A stretch of DNA of 64,000 nucleotides from Bog-473 sp963821755 (GTDB lineage Bacteria > Actinomycetota > Acidimicrobiia > Acidimicrobiales > RAAP-2). Shown here piece by piece: positions 17,264-26,297 of this stretch. The stretch lies in assembly GCA_963821755.1 (NCBI GenBank), contig CAWGEX010000002.1, forward strand, positions 372,001 through 436,000, read 5' to 3'. The notes beneath the pieces are model-generated. The model saw nothing but the letters and a program-made list of their open reading frames with translations. It had not been told where the DNA came from and searched no databases. Position numbers and translations under genes: made by a program. The first letter of the stretch is position 1, and the number at the start of each line of letters is the position of its first letter.

Positions 17264-18916
17264 ATGACGAGGCGGCGTGAGCACGAACGGCCAACCCCAG
17301 TGACACAAGCCCCAGAGTCGCCACAGACAGACACCGACGCCGAATTCGGCGCCGATGAGCAGACCGTTGGCCTCGGCTTCCCGGATCGACTCGTCCTGGC
17401 CCTGCTTGACGATGCCAAAGAGGTCCTCACGGCCGTGGGCGTCCGCCTCAGCGTCGTCAGTCTCGACGAGGACCGAGCCTTGTTCGTGAGCGAGCCGGCA
17501 AATGGTCAGGTCAGCGTCCAAAAGGCGTGCGAGCTCAGCCGCCGGGTCCTCACGCAGGTGGCGGGCGCCATGCCGGGAATCGCCGTCGAGTTGGTCGAGT
17601 TGCGGTGTGGACGCCGATCGGAATGGCCGTGCACGTTTTCCCTCGAGTGGAGCCAAGAGTTCGCCGCATCGCTCGCTGCGTTGCCCGCCGCACCCGGTGC
17701 ACCCGCCGCACCCGTTCCAGCTCCAAGTGCATCCCCTGTGGCAGTGGAGATCCCCTCGTTGGAGATGCTCATCGGCGGCCAGCGTGACGAGGCCTCCCGC
17801 GAGTTCGGTACGGGAATGGAATCCGCCGCCTCCTCCGCCACCCAACTGGCACCCCGCGGCCCGTTGGACAGCTCTGGGTCCCACGGCGCGGGAGCACGTC
17901 ATGGCGAGGGCCCCGACGAATCCTCGTGGGAACGCCTCCGGAGGCGTCTGTCGCCGCCATGGCTGAAACGAAGAAGCTGGCTTCTCCTTTTCTGCGTGCT
18001 GGCCGGAACTGCGGGCGGCTACGTTGCCCGTACGTTGCAAACCCCGATGTACTCGGCCCGATCAGTGATTGTCGTGGCTACCGGGGCCGGTCAACAAGGG
18101 CCCGGGAATGCCAATGACGCCATCGCTCTCGCTCTCACCGACGCGTCGATCCTGCCGTCCGACCAGGCACTCCTTCGGGCAGTCGGTCAGAAAATCGGCG
18201 TGCCCCCATCGGAGGTGGCCGACCATCTGAGTGCCTCTGTCGAAGCGGGCACCTCGGTGATTCTCGTGAGCTTTGACGCGTCAACACCGGCGGCCGCCGT
18301 CAGAGGCGCCGATGCGGTCGGACGGGTCATCACGTCTCGGAACGAAAAGATCTCCGCCATTCCCAACGGGTCGCTGTCGTTGGTGCAGCTGGCCACCCGA
18401 GCCACCGCGTCGGGTCTGCTGGTGACCTACGGGCTTCCGCTCGGTGCCTTTCTCGGCCTGTTGATCGGCCTTGTCTTCGCGGTGGCGATTGAACGAGCCG
18501 ACCCGCGGGCTGATGACGTGGAGGATCTGGCCCGAGCCACCGGCACGGCAGCCAGTGCCTACCCCGGTCCGGTGTCGTTGGTGGAACTCGAACAGCTGCT
18601 CGACCGAGCCAGTGACGGGGCTCCCTCCGTCACGCTGGTTCCCCTGTCCGACTTTGAGATGGCGCACACCATCGTCCTGCGCACAGGATTGGAGGCCGCG
18701 GCGGCACATCAATCCCTGGCCATCGAGCTGGCCGGGCCGGTCGGTTCGATGGACGACCGGCTCACCCGGGGCGAGGGACCGACGGTGGTCGTGGCCCGGA
18801 ACGGCGCCAGGCTGCGGAGCGTCAAGGCATGCGTTCAGAGGCTCGGGTTGCTGGGGCGGCATCCGGTGTGGGCGGTCCTTGCCGTGGGAAACCCTCCAGC
18901 CGACACCCCCCGGTGA
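17264..18916 (+). CDS. Wzz-like polysaccharide chain-length/co-polymerase protein
   Basis: A 550-residue protein with the layout of a polysaccharide co-polymerase: a cytoplasmic N-terminal region (about 1-235) ending in an Ala/Pro/Ser-rich linker, a first membrane helix around residues 240-258 preceded by basic residues, a periplasmic-side domain containing LTDASILPSDQALLRAVG, and a second membrane helix around 386-410, then a cytoplasmic tail. No Walker A motif is present, so it lacks the tyrosine-kinase domain that many Wzc proteins carry. The first 130 residues look like a separate small alpha/beta domain I cannot name. It overlaps the next gene by four bases (GTGA), so the two are translationally coupled. 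Confidence 0.7.
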   Translation: MTRRREHERPTPVTQAPESPQTDTDAEFGADEQTVGLGFPDRLVLALLDDAKEVLTAVGVRLSVVSLDEDRALFVSEPANGQVSVQKACELSRRVLTQVAGAMPGIAVELVELRCGRRSEWPCTFSLEWSQEFAASLAALPAAPGAPAAPVPAPSASPVAVEIPSLEMLIGGQRDEASREFGTGMESAASSATQLAPRGPLDSSGSHGAGARHGEGPDESSWERLRRRLSPPWLKRRSWLLLFCVLAGTAGGYVARTLQTPMYSARSVIVVATGAGQQGPGNANDAIALALTDASILPSDQALLRAVGQKIGVPPSEVADHLSASVEAGTSVILVSFDASTPAAAVRGADAVGRVITSRNEKISAIPNGSLSLVQLATRATASGLLVTYGLPLGAFLGLLIGLVFAVAIERADPRADDVEDLARATGTAASAYPGPVSLVELEQLLDRASDGAPSVTLVPLSDFEMAHTIVLRTGLEAAAAHQSLAIELAGPVGSMDDRLTRGEGPTVVVARNGARLRSVKACVQRLGLLGRHPVWAVLAVGNPPADTPR

Positions 18917-20418
18917 CGGGAGATTGGGTGCCGCGCCGAACCTACGGGCCGGCGGTCGCCCTGCCGGCCAGTGACCTGGGCGGCCTGGATGCCGGAAGCT
19001 GGCTCACCACGCGACCCCGGGGACCTCTGATCGCCCTCGGTGGCGTGCTGGTGTCCTTTGCCCTCGGTTACCTGGCCATGCAAAACCCGCGATATGCCTT
19101 GGCCCTCTTCGCGGGAGTCGTTCTGATCCTCGTGGTCCTCATACGTCCCTACTACGGCGCCTTGGGGTTGGTCGCCTTGGTGCCCACGCTCTCCGGGCTG
19201 GCCCCAGGAGTTCCCGTCCCCAATATCCGGATCTCAGAGATCCTGATCGGGGTCGTCGGCGCCACCCTGCTGGCCACTGCACGCCGCCAGGCCGCCGTGT
19301 CGTGGGGCAGCCTCGACTGGCTTCTGTTGGCCTACGGAGTGCTGTGGACATTCGACGGCGTCCTCGGGGCCGTGAGCGCCCACCAACACTTGTCCATCTC
19401 AGAATGGGGCACGGCCGCGGGCCAACTCCAGTTCTTCCTGCTGTACCGCTCATTGAAGGTCACCCTCCGCACCAGCAACGAGCGTCACCTCGCCCTGAAG
19501 GTCCTCTTTGTGGCCAGCGGCGCCGTGGCGCTGCTGGCGGTGTTGGAGGAGCTCAAGGTGCCGGGTGTGATCAACCTCATCGTCTCCCTCACCAGGTCGC
19601 CAGCCGCCGCGGGTACCGGTGGCGTCATCCGAGCGACCGGGCCCTTCGCCAACTGGGCCGCCCTGGCCGGCTACTTGCTGCCCTTGATCTTCGTCGCGGT
19701 CTGTCTGGGACTGGGCGATGCTCTGCCCAAGCACAAGAGGACGCAGGTGGGGCTGGGGCTGCTTCTCGTCCTGGGCCTCTTCGTCACCGCCGAGTTTTCA
19801 AACATCCTCTGCCTCGTGGCGGGCGTCGGCCTGCTGGGCGTGCGCTACCGGCGGGGACGGATGGTCATGCGTTGGCTGGGCATCGGGGCCATTGTCGTGG
19901 CCGTTGTGGCGGGCGGGCTCCTGGCTCAGCGCATCGACGCGCAACTCTCGACCAGTCCGGGTTCGAGCCGCCACACGGGCGTGCCCCAGACCCTGGTCAC
20001 CCGCTGGTCGGTCTGGACCGAGCAATACATCCCGGCCATCGAGAAGAAACCCCTCACCGGCTACGGAGTGCAGTTGCCGAGTTCGATTCAATGGCCCTTT
20101 CCTGAATCCCAATACATCTCCTTCCTCATCGAAGGAGGTGTGCCCCTCCTGGCCATGTTCGGGTTTTTGGCCTGGGCCATGCTGGGAGAAGCCCGGAGAG
20201 GCAGCCGCTCTGAGGATCCGGTCGACCGCGCCCTCGGGCAGGGCCTCTGGGTTGCCGTACCGGCGATGGTGATCGTGAACACCATCTGGCCGTTCCTGAG
20301 CAACGGCGGGGAGCCCCAGGTCCTGTGGGTCCTGTTCGCCCTGCTCCCCGCGGCTGTGGCGCCTAATGAACCACAGCCCGGTCGCCCCCAGGGCATGTCA
20401 GCGGTGAGTCTGCGATGA
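18913..20418 (+). CDS. O-antigen polymerase/ligase-like membrane protein (Wzy type)
   Basis: A 501-residue integral membrane protein with about 10-12 hydrophobic segments. The large periplasmic loop between roughly residues 350 and 400 includes TRWSVWTEQYIPAIEKKPLTGYG, the typical Wzy/WaaL loop around the active site, and is followed by ESQYISFLIEGGVPLL. It would join lipid-linked repeat units into a polymer outside the membrane. The GTG at 18913 overlaps the stop codon of the preceding co-polymerase gene (GTGA), the reason for choosing this start over an open frame extending to 18829. Confidence 0.85.
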   Translation: MTGDWVPRRTYGPAVALPASDLGGLDAGSWLTTRPRGPLIALGGVLVSFALGYLAMQNPRYALALFAGVVLILVVLIRPYYGALGLVALVPTLSGLAPGVPVPNIRISEILIGVVGATLLATARRQAAVSWGSLDWLLLAYGVLWTFDGVLGAVSAHQHLSISEWGTAAGQLQFFLLYRSLKVTLRTSNERHLALKVLFVASGAVALLAVLEELKVPGVINLIVSLTRSPAAAGTGGVIRATGPFANWAALAGYLLPLIFVAVCLGLGDALPKHKRTQVGLGLLLVLGLFVTAEFSNILCLVAGVGLLGVRYRRGRMVMRWLGIGAIVVAVVAGGLLAQRIDAQLSTSPGSSRHTGVPQTLVTRWSVWTEQYIPAIEKKPLTGYGVQLPSSIQWPFPESQYISFLIEGGVPLLAMFGFLAWAMLGEARRGSRSEDPVDRALGQGLWVAVPAMVIVNTIWPFLSNGGEPQVLWVLFALLPAAVAPNEPQPGRPQGMSAVSLR

Positions 20419-20456
20419 CCCTCGGTCGGTTGACCATGTTTCGCCCGCCTCGGGCG

Positions 20457-20532
20457 GAGACTCGGCCTATCGAGACTCGGCCTCGGGCCAGACGGTTCCG
20501 AGAGGTGCTTCAGGACCGAGGGGTGCTTCAGG
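20457..20532 (+). repeat. Short direct repeats in the gap before the GAF/GGDEF-like gene
   Basis: GAGACTCGGCCT occurs at 20457-20468 and 20472-20483, and GGTGCTTCAGG at 20504-20514 and 20522-20532. Just upstream, CGCCCG-CCT-CGGGCG (20442-20456) forms a compact hairpin. They lie in the 224-bp gap after the polymerase gene and could be a weak terminator followed by regulator sites. Confidence 0.45.
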
Positions 20533-20645
20533 TGGGACGTCAAGGAAACGGCCTGCCCGTATATTTGCGACATGGTCTTCACAGACCGGGGATGAAGTCC
20601 GCCGGTGGGCAGAGGAACAAGACGAGAGATTGAGGGAACCTTGTG

Positions 20646-22034
20646 ATGGCTGATTTTCCGATTGATGCCCAGACGCTCAAAGACCTCCCTCAGGGTGCCT
20701 TGGAGACCTTGCTGAGTACGGCGCGAGCAGAGACCGGCGCGGTCGTCGCATTTGTGGCGCTGTACCGGTCCGACGGATCATTCGCCATTACCACGAGCAT
20801 GGAAGAGGATGCCCCCTGGGAAGGGAGCTCCCTCGCTTCGTTGGCCCGGTCGATTTGGCTGGATCCGGACCTCACGGTGGGCAAGGTCCTGGTGAGCAGT
20901 GCCCGGGTCGAGGGTGGGCGCATGAAGCGCCGCCAAGCCCATGTGGCGTCGGTCGTGCTGTCCGACGCCGCCACCTCGGACCTCGAGTGGGGTCTCCTCT
21001 CCATCATCGCTCCCACCGATGGCAAGTTCGGTGACGAGCAAGTGGATCGCATTGTCGCTCTGTCCAAGAATCTGGCGGCCTATCTGAGTGCGCGCGAGCG
21101 AATGATCGATGACCTGATGGATGCGGTCGACGAGGACTCGGTCACCCCACCGGCCAGATCGGCCACCTCGGCGACACCGACAACCGAGCAAGCCAAGAAC
21201 CCGGATCTCGAGGACCTCATCAGCGAGACCAGTCGGGATGACGTCATCGGCGTGTCTCGCTTCGAGGCTGAACAAGCCGGGGCACCAGGTGAGATTCACG
21301 ACTTGCACCCTGAACCAGATGACGAGGACGACATCTCGACTCCGCACATCGGATCGGCAGACGAGGAGATGGACATGGAATTCGAAGACCTGGCGGCTCG
21401 GCTCGGTACGAACGGCGCGCGGGATGTGCCGGTCCGGACCGTTGCTGACGAGCCGAACGACGAGATTCACATCATCCCGACTCAGCCCCGTGACGGGTCT
21501 GAGGAGGCCGAGGAGATTGAAGAGGTTGACATGTCTGACGAAGTCCACGCCCGCATGGCGCGCCAAGATCGCCCCCTCGACGATGAGGATGACGACTTCG
21601 AGGTGGTCCCGATGTCCGAGCTGACGATCCAGGTCACCGAGCCTGGCCTGGTCGAGCAGATTGGAGACGCCATGGATGCCATCGGAAAGTCGGTCGAGAC
21701 CGTGGCACTCATCCACCTCAAGATCGCCTACGACGACACAGCGGCCATCGTTCCGACCGAAGCGGCTCGGATGCTGGTGGCTCAGTCCATCCGAGAGTGT
21801 GTCCGGTACGACGACAATGTCTCCCGGGTGGGAGAGAATTCATTCGTCGTGGTGGCTCGGTTGCGTCCGGGATCACCCAAGCCCTCCGCCATCGAGAAGC
21901 GCCTCACGAAGGCCGCCCGGCGAGCGACCGGCTGGACCGACTCCGGACCGAGCTTCCGGACCGACCACCTGGTGGTGGACTCGGACAGCATCGACGATCC
22001 CGAGGACGTACTCCTGTCCCTCCTTCATCACTGA
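20646..22034 (+). CDS. GAF plus degenerate-GGDEF protein, candidate c-di-GMP receptor
   Basis: A 462-residue soluble protein. Residues about 15-150 form a GAF-like domain. Residues about 165-340 are a long acidic linker rich in Asp and Glu. Residues about 355-462 are a GGDEF-like fold, where the catalytic motif is replaced by GENSF (about 396-400), so cyclase activity is not expected. The RYDD motif at about 387-390 lies exactly five residues before it, matching the spacing of the c-di-GMP-binding I-site. This domain combination is that of PelD, the c-di-GMP receptor of Pel polysaccharide export, but without its membrane helices. The gene lies between the polymerase and the flippase. ATG 20646 has GAGGGA eight bases upstream; a GTG at 20643 is the alternative. 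Confidence 0.72.
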   Translation: MADFPIDAQTLKDLPQGALETLLSTARAETGAVVAFVALYRSDGSFAITTSMEEDAPWEGSSLASLARSIWLDPDLTVGKVLVSSARVEGGRMKRRQAHVASVVLSDAATSDLEWGLLSIIAPTDGKFGDEQVDRIVALSKNLAAYLSARERMIDDLMDAVDEDSVTPPARSATSATPTTEQAKNPDLEDLISETSRDDVIGVSRFEAEQAGAPGEIHDLHPEPDDEDDISTPHIGSADEEMDMEFEDLAARLGTNGARDVPVRTVADEPNDEIHIIPTQPRDGSEEAEEIEEVDMSDEVHARMARQDRPLDDEDDDFEVVPMSELTIQVTEPGLVEQIGDAMDAIGKSVETVALIHLKIAYDDTAAIVPTEAARMLVAQSIRECVRYDDNVSRVGENSFVVVARLRPGSPKPSAIEKRLTKAARRATGWTDSGPSFRTDHLVVDSDSIDDPEDVLLSLLHH

Positions 22035-22200
22035 ACCTCGACCCCCTTCACTCCTACCGACCCTTGGCTCCTTGCCACTGCCAACGGAACCGCAACCTCA
22101 ACCATGCGAGAAACCGGGTGGGCGGTCCGCTGTCCGCCGGTGGCTGAAGGACCAACAGCCCACCGAAGTCTCCGGTCACCAGCCGCTCCGGGAATTGGCG

Positions 22201-23601
22201 GTGCGAGGTGGCGCGTATCTGGTCGGGCGGGAAGCGTTCGGGATGTGTATCCGCCTGGCCGGCGTGGTGGCGACGGTTCGATTGATCGGGCCCAACCACT
22301 ACGGGATTTACGCCGCCGCCGCGGCGTTCACTCTGGTCGTGGCCACGATTGCCCAAATGGGGGCCGAGGTCTATTTGATCCGGATGCCCGAGGAGCCGAG
22401 TACGGAGCACTACAACCAGGTCTTCACCTACCTCATCGGCACCTCGCTCGCGACGACCGCAGTGGCGCTGGCAGCCACCTTTGCCTTCGGCGGCCTGCTC
22501 CGCCCCCTCGGAGTGTTGGTGCCGTTGCGCATCTTGCTTCTCAGCGTGCCCATCAACGTCTTATGGGCCCCCGCCCAGGCGCGCATCGAGCGGTCGTTCG
22601 GCTATCGGAAGATGGGGATCCTGGAGGTAGGCGGTGACCTGGCGCTCTACGGGACCGCGGTGCCCCTCGCCATCTTGGGCTTCGGGGCGTGGTCACTCAT
22701 CGCCGGTTACTTCGCCTGGCAGACATGGCTCCTGGTGGGCAGTTACGCCTTCTCGGGATTGCGACCACGGCTCCGGTGGTCGTCCGGTACGGCGCGCCAG
22801 CTCACCAGATACGGGTTCAGCTACTCGATGACCTCATGGATCCATCGGCTCAGTGGTCTGGTGAACCCCTTGGTGGTCGGCGGCTTCTTCGGGGCGGTCG
22901 GCGTCGGATACGTGGCGTTTGCGCAACGCCTGGTCGACACCATCGGCTTTGCCAACCGTGGGGCCTACCGCCTTGGGCTGGTGGCCATGTCTCGCGTCCC
23001 GGCTGAGCAAAAAGGCCGGATCGAGCGAGCCCTCGAGGAGGGTTCCGTGCTCCAACTGGTCGCCCTGGGCGTTCCCCTGGCCGCGTTCGGGGTGATCGCC
23101 CCAAAGGTGATCCCCTTGCTCTTCGGTCGTCAGTGGGACGCATCGATCCGTGTGTACTCCCTCCTGGCTTTGGCGTCGCTGCTCGGGGCGGCCGGACTGA
23201 TGCAGATCACCTTCTTGCTGTCGCGGGGCCGCAACGGAACGGTGGCCTGGACGGCCGCCATCGGGGGAGCCATCCTGGCCGCGACGGCGATTCCTCTGGT
23301 CTGGCGCTATGGCGTCGACGGATTCGGCTACGCCTCCCTCATCGCCTTGGCCGATCTGATCTTCCTCGACTGGAAGGTCCGCCAGGAGGTCGCGGTCAGC
23401 TACCGGCGGTACCTTCCGTTGACCGCGGTCATGGCGCCTCTGGTCGCCTTTCCACTGCTTTCGTTTCCCTTGTCCCTGGTGATGTTCGCGCCGGCGGTCG
23501 TCTTCCTCATCGTGCCCTCGACCCGACGCCAGGGCATGCAACAGATCATGGTGGTGCGATCCGCCCTCTCTCGCCGCCCGGTCGGGCAGGCTCCCGCATG
23601 A
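22201..23601 (+). CDS. Polysaccharide flippase (Wzx/MurJ superfamily)
   Basis: A membrane protein of about 466 residues with 12-14 hydrophobic segments, matching oligosaccharide flippases that move lipid-linked repeat units across the membrane. Family-like pieces include GGAYLVGREAFGMCIRL at the start, LIGPNHYGIYAAAAA, and PLVVGGFFGAVGVGYVAFAQRL in the middle. The start is uncertain: the GTG at 22201 has GGGA seven bases upstream, and an in-frame TTG at 22072 would add 43 residues including more of the basic N-terminus. The stop codon overlaps the start of acpS (ATGA), so the flippase is directly coupled to the acyl-carrier module. Confidence 0.82.
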   Translation: MRGGAYLVGREAFGMCIRLAGVVATVRLIGPNHYGIYAAAAAFTLVVATIAQMGAEVYLIRMPEEPSTEHYNQVFTYLIGTSLATTAVALAATFAFGGLLRPLGVLVPLRILLLSVPINVLWAPAQARIERSFGYRKMGILEVGGDLALYGTAVPLAILGFGAWSLIAGYFAWQTWLLVGSYAFSGLRPRLRWSSGTARQLTRYGFSYSMTSWIHRLSGLVNPLVVGGFFGAVGVGYVAFAQRLVDTIGFANRGAYRLGLVAMSRVPAEQKGRIERALEEGSVLQLVALGVPLAAFGVIAPKVIPLLFGRQWDASIRVYSLLALASLLGAAGLMQITFLLSRGRNGTVAWTAAIGGAILAATAIPLVWRYGVDGFGYASLIALADLIFLDWKVRQEVAVSYRRYLPLTAVMAPLVAFPLLSFPLSLVMFAPAVVFLIVPSTRRQGMQQIMVVRSALSRRPVGQAPA

Positions 23602-24035
23602 TCGAGACGGAGGGGTATCGGGTAGGCGTCGACCTGACCGATGTCGGTCAGGTGGCCCACGCGGTCGCCCGTTTCGGTGGCCGCTACCTCGATCGGTTGT
23701 ACACGACGCACGAGCTGGCATGTGCTCGGCGCGGCACCACCTTCGATCCCCAATCGTTGGCGGCACGCTTCGCTGCGAAAGAAGCCACCATCAAGGTCCT
23801 TCGCCCCACCCGCGCACGGCCGCCGTGGACGTCGATTGAACTGCGACGCCTGCCGAGCGGGGCGTGTGAGATCGCCTTGAGCGGTGCGGCGGCGGCAATG
23901 GCCCGGGCCGAAGGGATCACTTCCCTGGCGGTGAGCGTGACGCACGAAGCGACCATGGCCGCGTCCGTGGTCATCGCCACGTGTCGGCCGAATGCGGTGA
24001 ACGGTGTGCCATCGCAGTTGGAAGGGCGGGAATGA
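23598..24035 (+). CDS. acpS: Holo-[acyl-carrier-protein] synthase (AcpS type)
   Basis: A 145-residue phosphopantetheinyl transferase of the AcpS type, which moves the 4'-phosphopantetheine arm from CoA to a carrier-protein Ser. Both family signatures are visible: VGVDLTDVGQV with the metal-binding Asp near the N-terminus, and LAARFAAKEATIKVL with the catalytic Glu-Lys pair. The ATG overlaps the flippase stop and the stop overlaps the ATG of the following ACP gene, so three genes are translationally coupled. A dedicated AcpS directly before its own ACP, inside a polysaccharide region, suggests specialised chemistry rather than primary fatty-acid synthesis. Confidence 0.88.
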   Translation: MIETEGYRVGVDLTDVGQVAHAVARFGGRYLDRLYTTHELACARRGTTFDPQSLAARFAAKEATIKVLRPTRARPPWTSIELRRLPSGACEIALSGAAAAMARAEGITSLAVSVTHEATMAASVVIATCRPNAVNGVPSQLEGRE

Positions 24036-24307
24036 CCACAATGGGACGAAAGGAACTGGAAGCGGCGATTGGAGTGATACTGCGCGACGAGGGACGGCTG
24101 TCGATCGATGTGGCCGAACTGGACGTCGGCGACGACCTCTTCGCGGCCGGCATGACGTCGCACGCCAGTGTCAGCGTGATGCTTGCGTTGGAGGAATCAT
24201 TCGGCATCGAGTTCCCCGAGCGCATGCTGCGCAAGCAGACGTTCGAGTCGGTAGCCGCCATCGCCGATGCCCTCACTGGCCTCATCGATGCCGACGTGAC
24301 GTGCTAG
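24032..24307 (+). CDS. Acyl carrier protein
   Basis: A 91-residue acidic four-helix carrier protein. The modified Ser is in DDLFAAGMTSHASVSVML; the usual D-S-L is replaced here by T-S-H, as in several discrete secondary-metabolism carriers. Helix III contains FGIEFPERML and the C-terminus has SVAAIADALTGL. The ATG at 24032 overlaps the acpS stop (ATGA), which fixes the start. It should be converted to the holo form by the neighbouring AcpS and present an acyl or aminoacyl thioester to a partner, most plausibly the downstream GNAT-like fusion protein. Confidence 0.87.
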   Translation: MTTMGRKELEAAIGVILRDEGRLSIDVAELDVGDDLFAAGMTSHASVSVMLALEESFGIEFPERMLRKQTFESVAAIADALTGLIDADVTC

Positions 24308-24341
24308 CGACGTTGCCGCCACCTCTCCGGGGCGGGCTGGC

Positions 24342-26147
24342 ATGAACCTGTTCTCCCCTCGCGCCCGTCCCGTCCGGCCGGTAGCGGGTGGTACCGGACA
24401 CGCCACACCCCTGTGGTTCGGCCCCGACGAACGGCCCCTCTTTGGTTGGGTGCACGCCCCGAACGATGGCATGGCTCGGGGCGCAGCCGTCCTGTGTCCA
24501 CCGCTGTTTCTCGAGCAGGACGTGGCGTACTACTCCTTCCGGCGTCTGGCCGAGGAAATGGCTGCTCGTGGCGTGCTCGCCGTTCGTTTTGACTACGACG
24601 GGACAGGCGACTCGGCCGGGGAGGACGAAGATCCCGGTCGGGTTCGGGCCTGGCAGCAGAGCATCGCCGCCGCGGCCGCACTGGCTCGCGACCTCGGCGC
24701 ACCCTCGCTCGTCCTGGTCGGCATGCGAGCCGGTGCGCTCCTGGCCGCGTCCGCCCTTCGGGCCACCGGGGCCACGGGCTTCGTGGCCTGGGACCCGCCC
24801 CATTCGGGTCGGCGGATGGTCAGGGAGGAGCACGCCCTGCATCGGCTTCGTTTTCGCGATGCCTCCGTCGCAGCCGATGGGGTCGAGCTACCCGGCTTCG
24901 TGCTGAGCCCCGAGACCGCACTCGACCTCGAGCACCTTGAGCCCGACGCGCCCGGGTCCGGATTGAAACGCGCCCTGGTGCTCCTGCGATCGTCGGAATC
25001 GATCCCGGCCCCTCTGGCCGCCGCCCTCGGCGACAGCCACCCCGAGCTGGGCGAGGCCGTGGGACAACGCCAGTTGCTCGAGGGGAACGGCGAACATCAG
25101 CAAGTACCCCTGGTCACGATCGAACGTATCGCCACCTGGGTCTCCGAGTCCTTTGCCCCATCGGCCCTCGCGCTGAAGTCGGCCGCCTCCCTGCCCCGCT
25201 GCATCCCCGGCGGGGACGGCCGGTCCCTGGTTGAGCGTTCGGTCCGAATTGCGCCATCCGGCCTCTTCGGCATTGAAACCGCGAACGCCACGACATCGGC
25301 CGGGCCGACGGTGATCTTCGTCAACAACGGATTCGGATCCCATGTGGGCCCGAGCCGACTCTGGGTGGTGTTGGCCCGCCGATGGGCCGCGGCGGGACTG
25401 CGCTGCGTGCGGCTCGACCTGAGCGGCATCGGCGACAGTCCGTCGCGGGAGGGACTCCCTGAGCACGTCGTGTATGCCCCCGCCGCCTTCGATGATCTGT
25501 TCGATGCCGCTCGGTTTCTCCGCCCCGACGATCCCACCAATGTCGTCTTCGTCGGATTGTGCTCGGGTGGCTATCAGGCGCTCGAGGCCGCTGTGGCGCA
25601 GCGGGCCAGGGGGGTCTGCGTGGTGAATCCCGTGCTGCGTTTCCGACCACCTGAACTCGATGACGGGCCCATCGATCCACGCCGTCGACTGTGTCGTCCG
25701 ACCACGAACGTCTCTCGGGTCGCCCGACGGTTGCCCGACCGGGGGCCCCTGAGCGGACCGCGGCTGCAGACCTGGCGGCAGGTCGGATTCGGTGAACCGC
25801 ACAAATCGCAGGCTCCCTGGATCCGCGACCTGGTCGATGCCCACGTCGACACGTTGTGCATCTGCGGCGAGGACGAGGCCGCGGCGATCGCCGTCGAAAT
25901 GAGCACGACCGGCCGCCACCAGGACTTCGAAGTCGAGATCTACCCCGGCCTCGACCATGCCCTGCTCTCCGCCGGTCAACGAGACCAGGTAGTCGAGCGC
26001 CTGTCCGGCCATGTCCTCAGCCGTTTCGCCGCGGCGGGGGCCGTGGTCCGCCACGACACGGTGACGGCGGAGGGCGCGGCGCCCTCCTCATGGACGCCCG
26101 CCGATTCGACCCACCGCGCCCACATCCAAGATCTTGAAGATGGATGA
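24342..26147 (+). CDS. Tandem alpha/beta-hydrolase protein with altered nucleophile sites
   Basis: A 601-residue protein with two alpha/beta-hydrolase domains. Domain 1 (about 20-280) has VLCPPLFLEQD and RFDYDGTGDSAGE and resembles exosortase-system-associated hydrolase 2; its nucleophile elbow reads GMRAG (about 127-131), so the Ser is lost. Domain 2 (about 305-570) has NNGFGSHVGPSRLW and RLDLSGIGDSPSRE and resembles hydrolase 1; its elbow reads GLCSG (about 405-409), putting Cys at the nucleophile position, and a candidate catalytic His follows in GLDHALL. It may be a thioesterase or acyltransferase acting on the ACP-bound product. It starts 34 bases after the ACP gene and is likely in the same operon. 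No exosortase gene is seen in the window. Confidence 0.72.
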   Translation: MNLFSPRARPVRPVAGGTGHATPLWFGPDERPLFGWVHAPNDGMARGAAVLCPPLFLEQDVAYYSFRRLAEEMAARGVLAVRFDYDGTGDSAGEDEDPGRVRAWQQSIAAAAALARDLGAPSLVLVGMRAGALLAASALRATGATGFVAWDPPHSGRRMVREEHALHRLRFRDASVAADGVELPGFVLSPETALDLEHLEPDAPGSGLKRALVLLRSSESIPAPLAAALGDSHPELGEAVGQRQLLEGNGEHQQVPLVTIERIATWVSESFAPSALALKSAASLPRCIPGGDGRSLVERSVRIAPSGLFGIETANATTSAGPTVIFVNNGFGSHVGPSRLWVVLARRWAAAGLRCVRLDLSGIGDSPSREGLPEHVVYAPAAFDDLFDAARFLRPDDPTNVVFVGLCSGGYQALEAAVAQRARGVCVVNPVLRFRPPELDDGPIDPRRRLCRPTTNVSRVARRLPDRGPLSGPRLQTWRQVGFGEPHKSQAPWIRDLVDAHVDTLCICGEDEAAAIAVEMSTTGRHQDFEVEIYPGLDHALLSAGQRDQVVERLSGHVLSRFAAAGAVVRHDTVTAEGAAPSSWTPADSTHRAHIQDLEDG

Positions 26148-26297
26148 CGAAGTTTCTCGTCCCGGCCGAGATGACCCACCTGCCACACGAGCGCTCGTCG
26201 CCGCAGGTCAAGGACGCGAGATTCTCAGAGTCCGGCTTCAACGGCGGCCCGGGAACGTGCGCCCGGTCACCTCTACGCATTCCTAGGTGAACTAGCT

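Noticed and set aside
22834..26054. Several 300-390 residue minus-strand open frames opposite the flippase, ACP and hydrolase genes
   Set aside because: Composition is Arg/Gly/Asp/His-rich with no domain signature, while the plus strand holds clear families.
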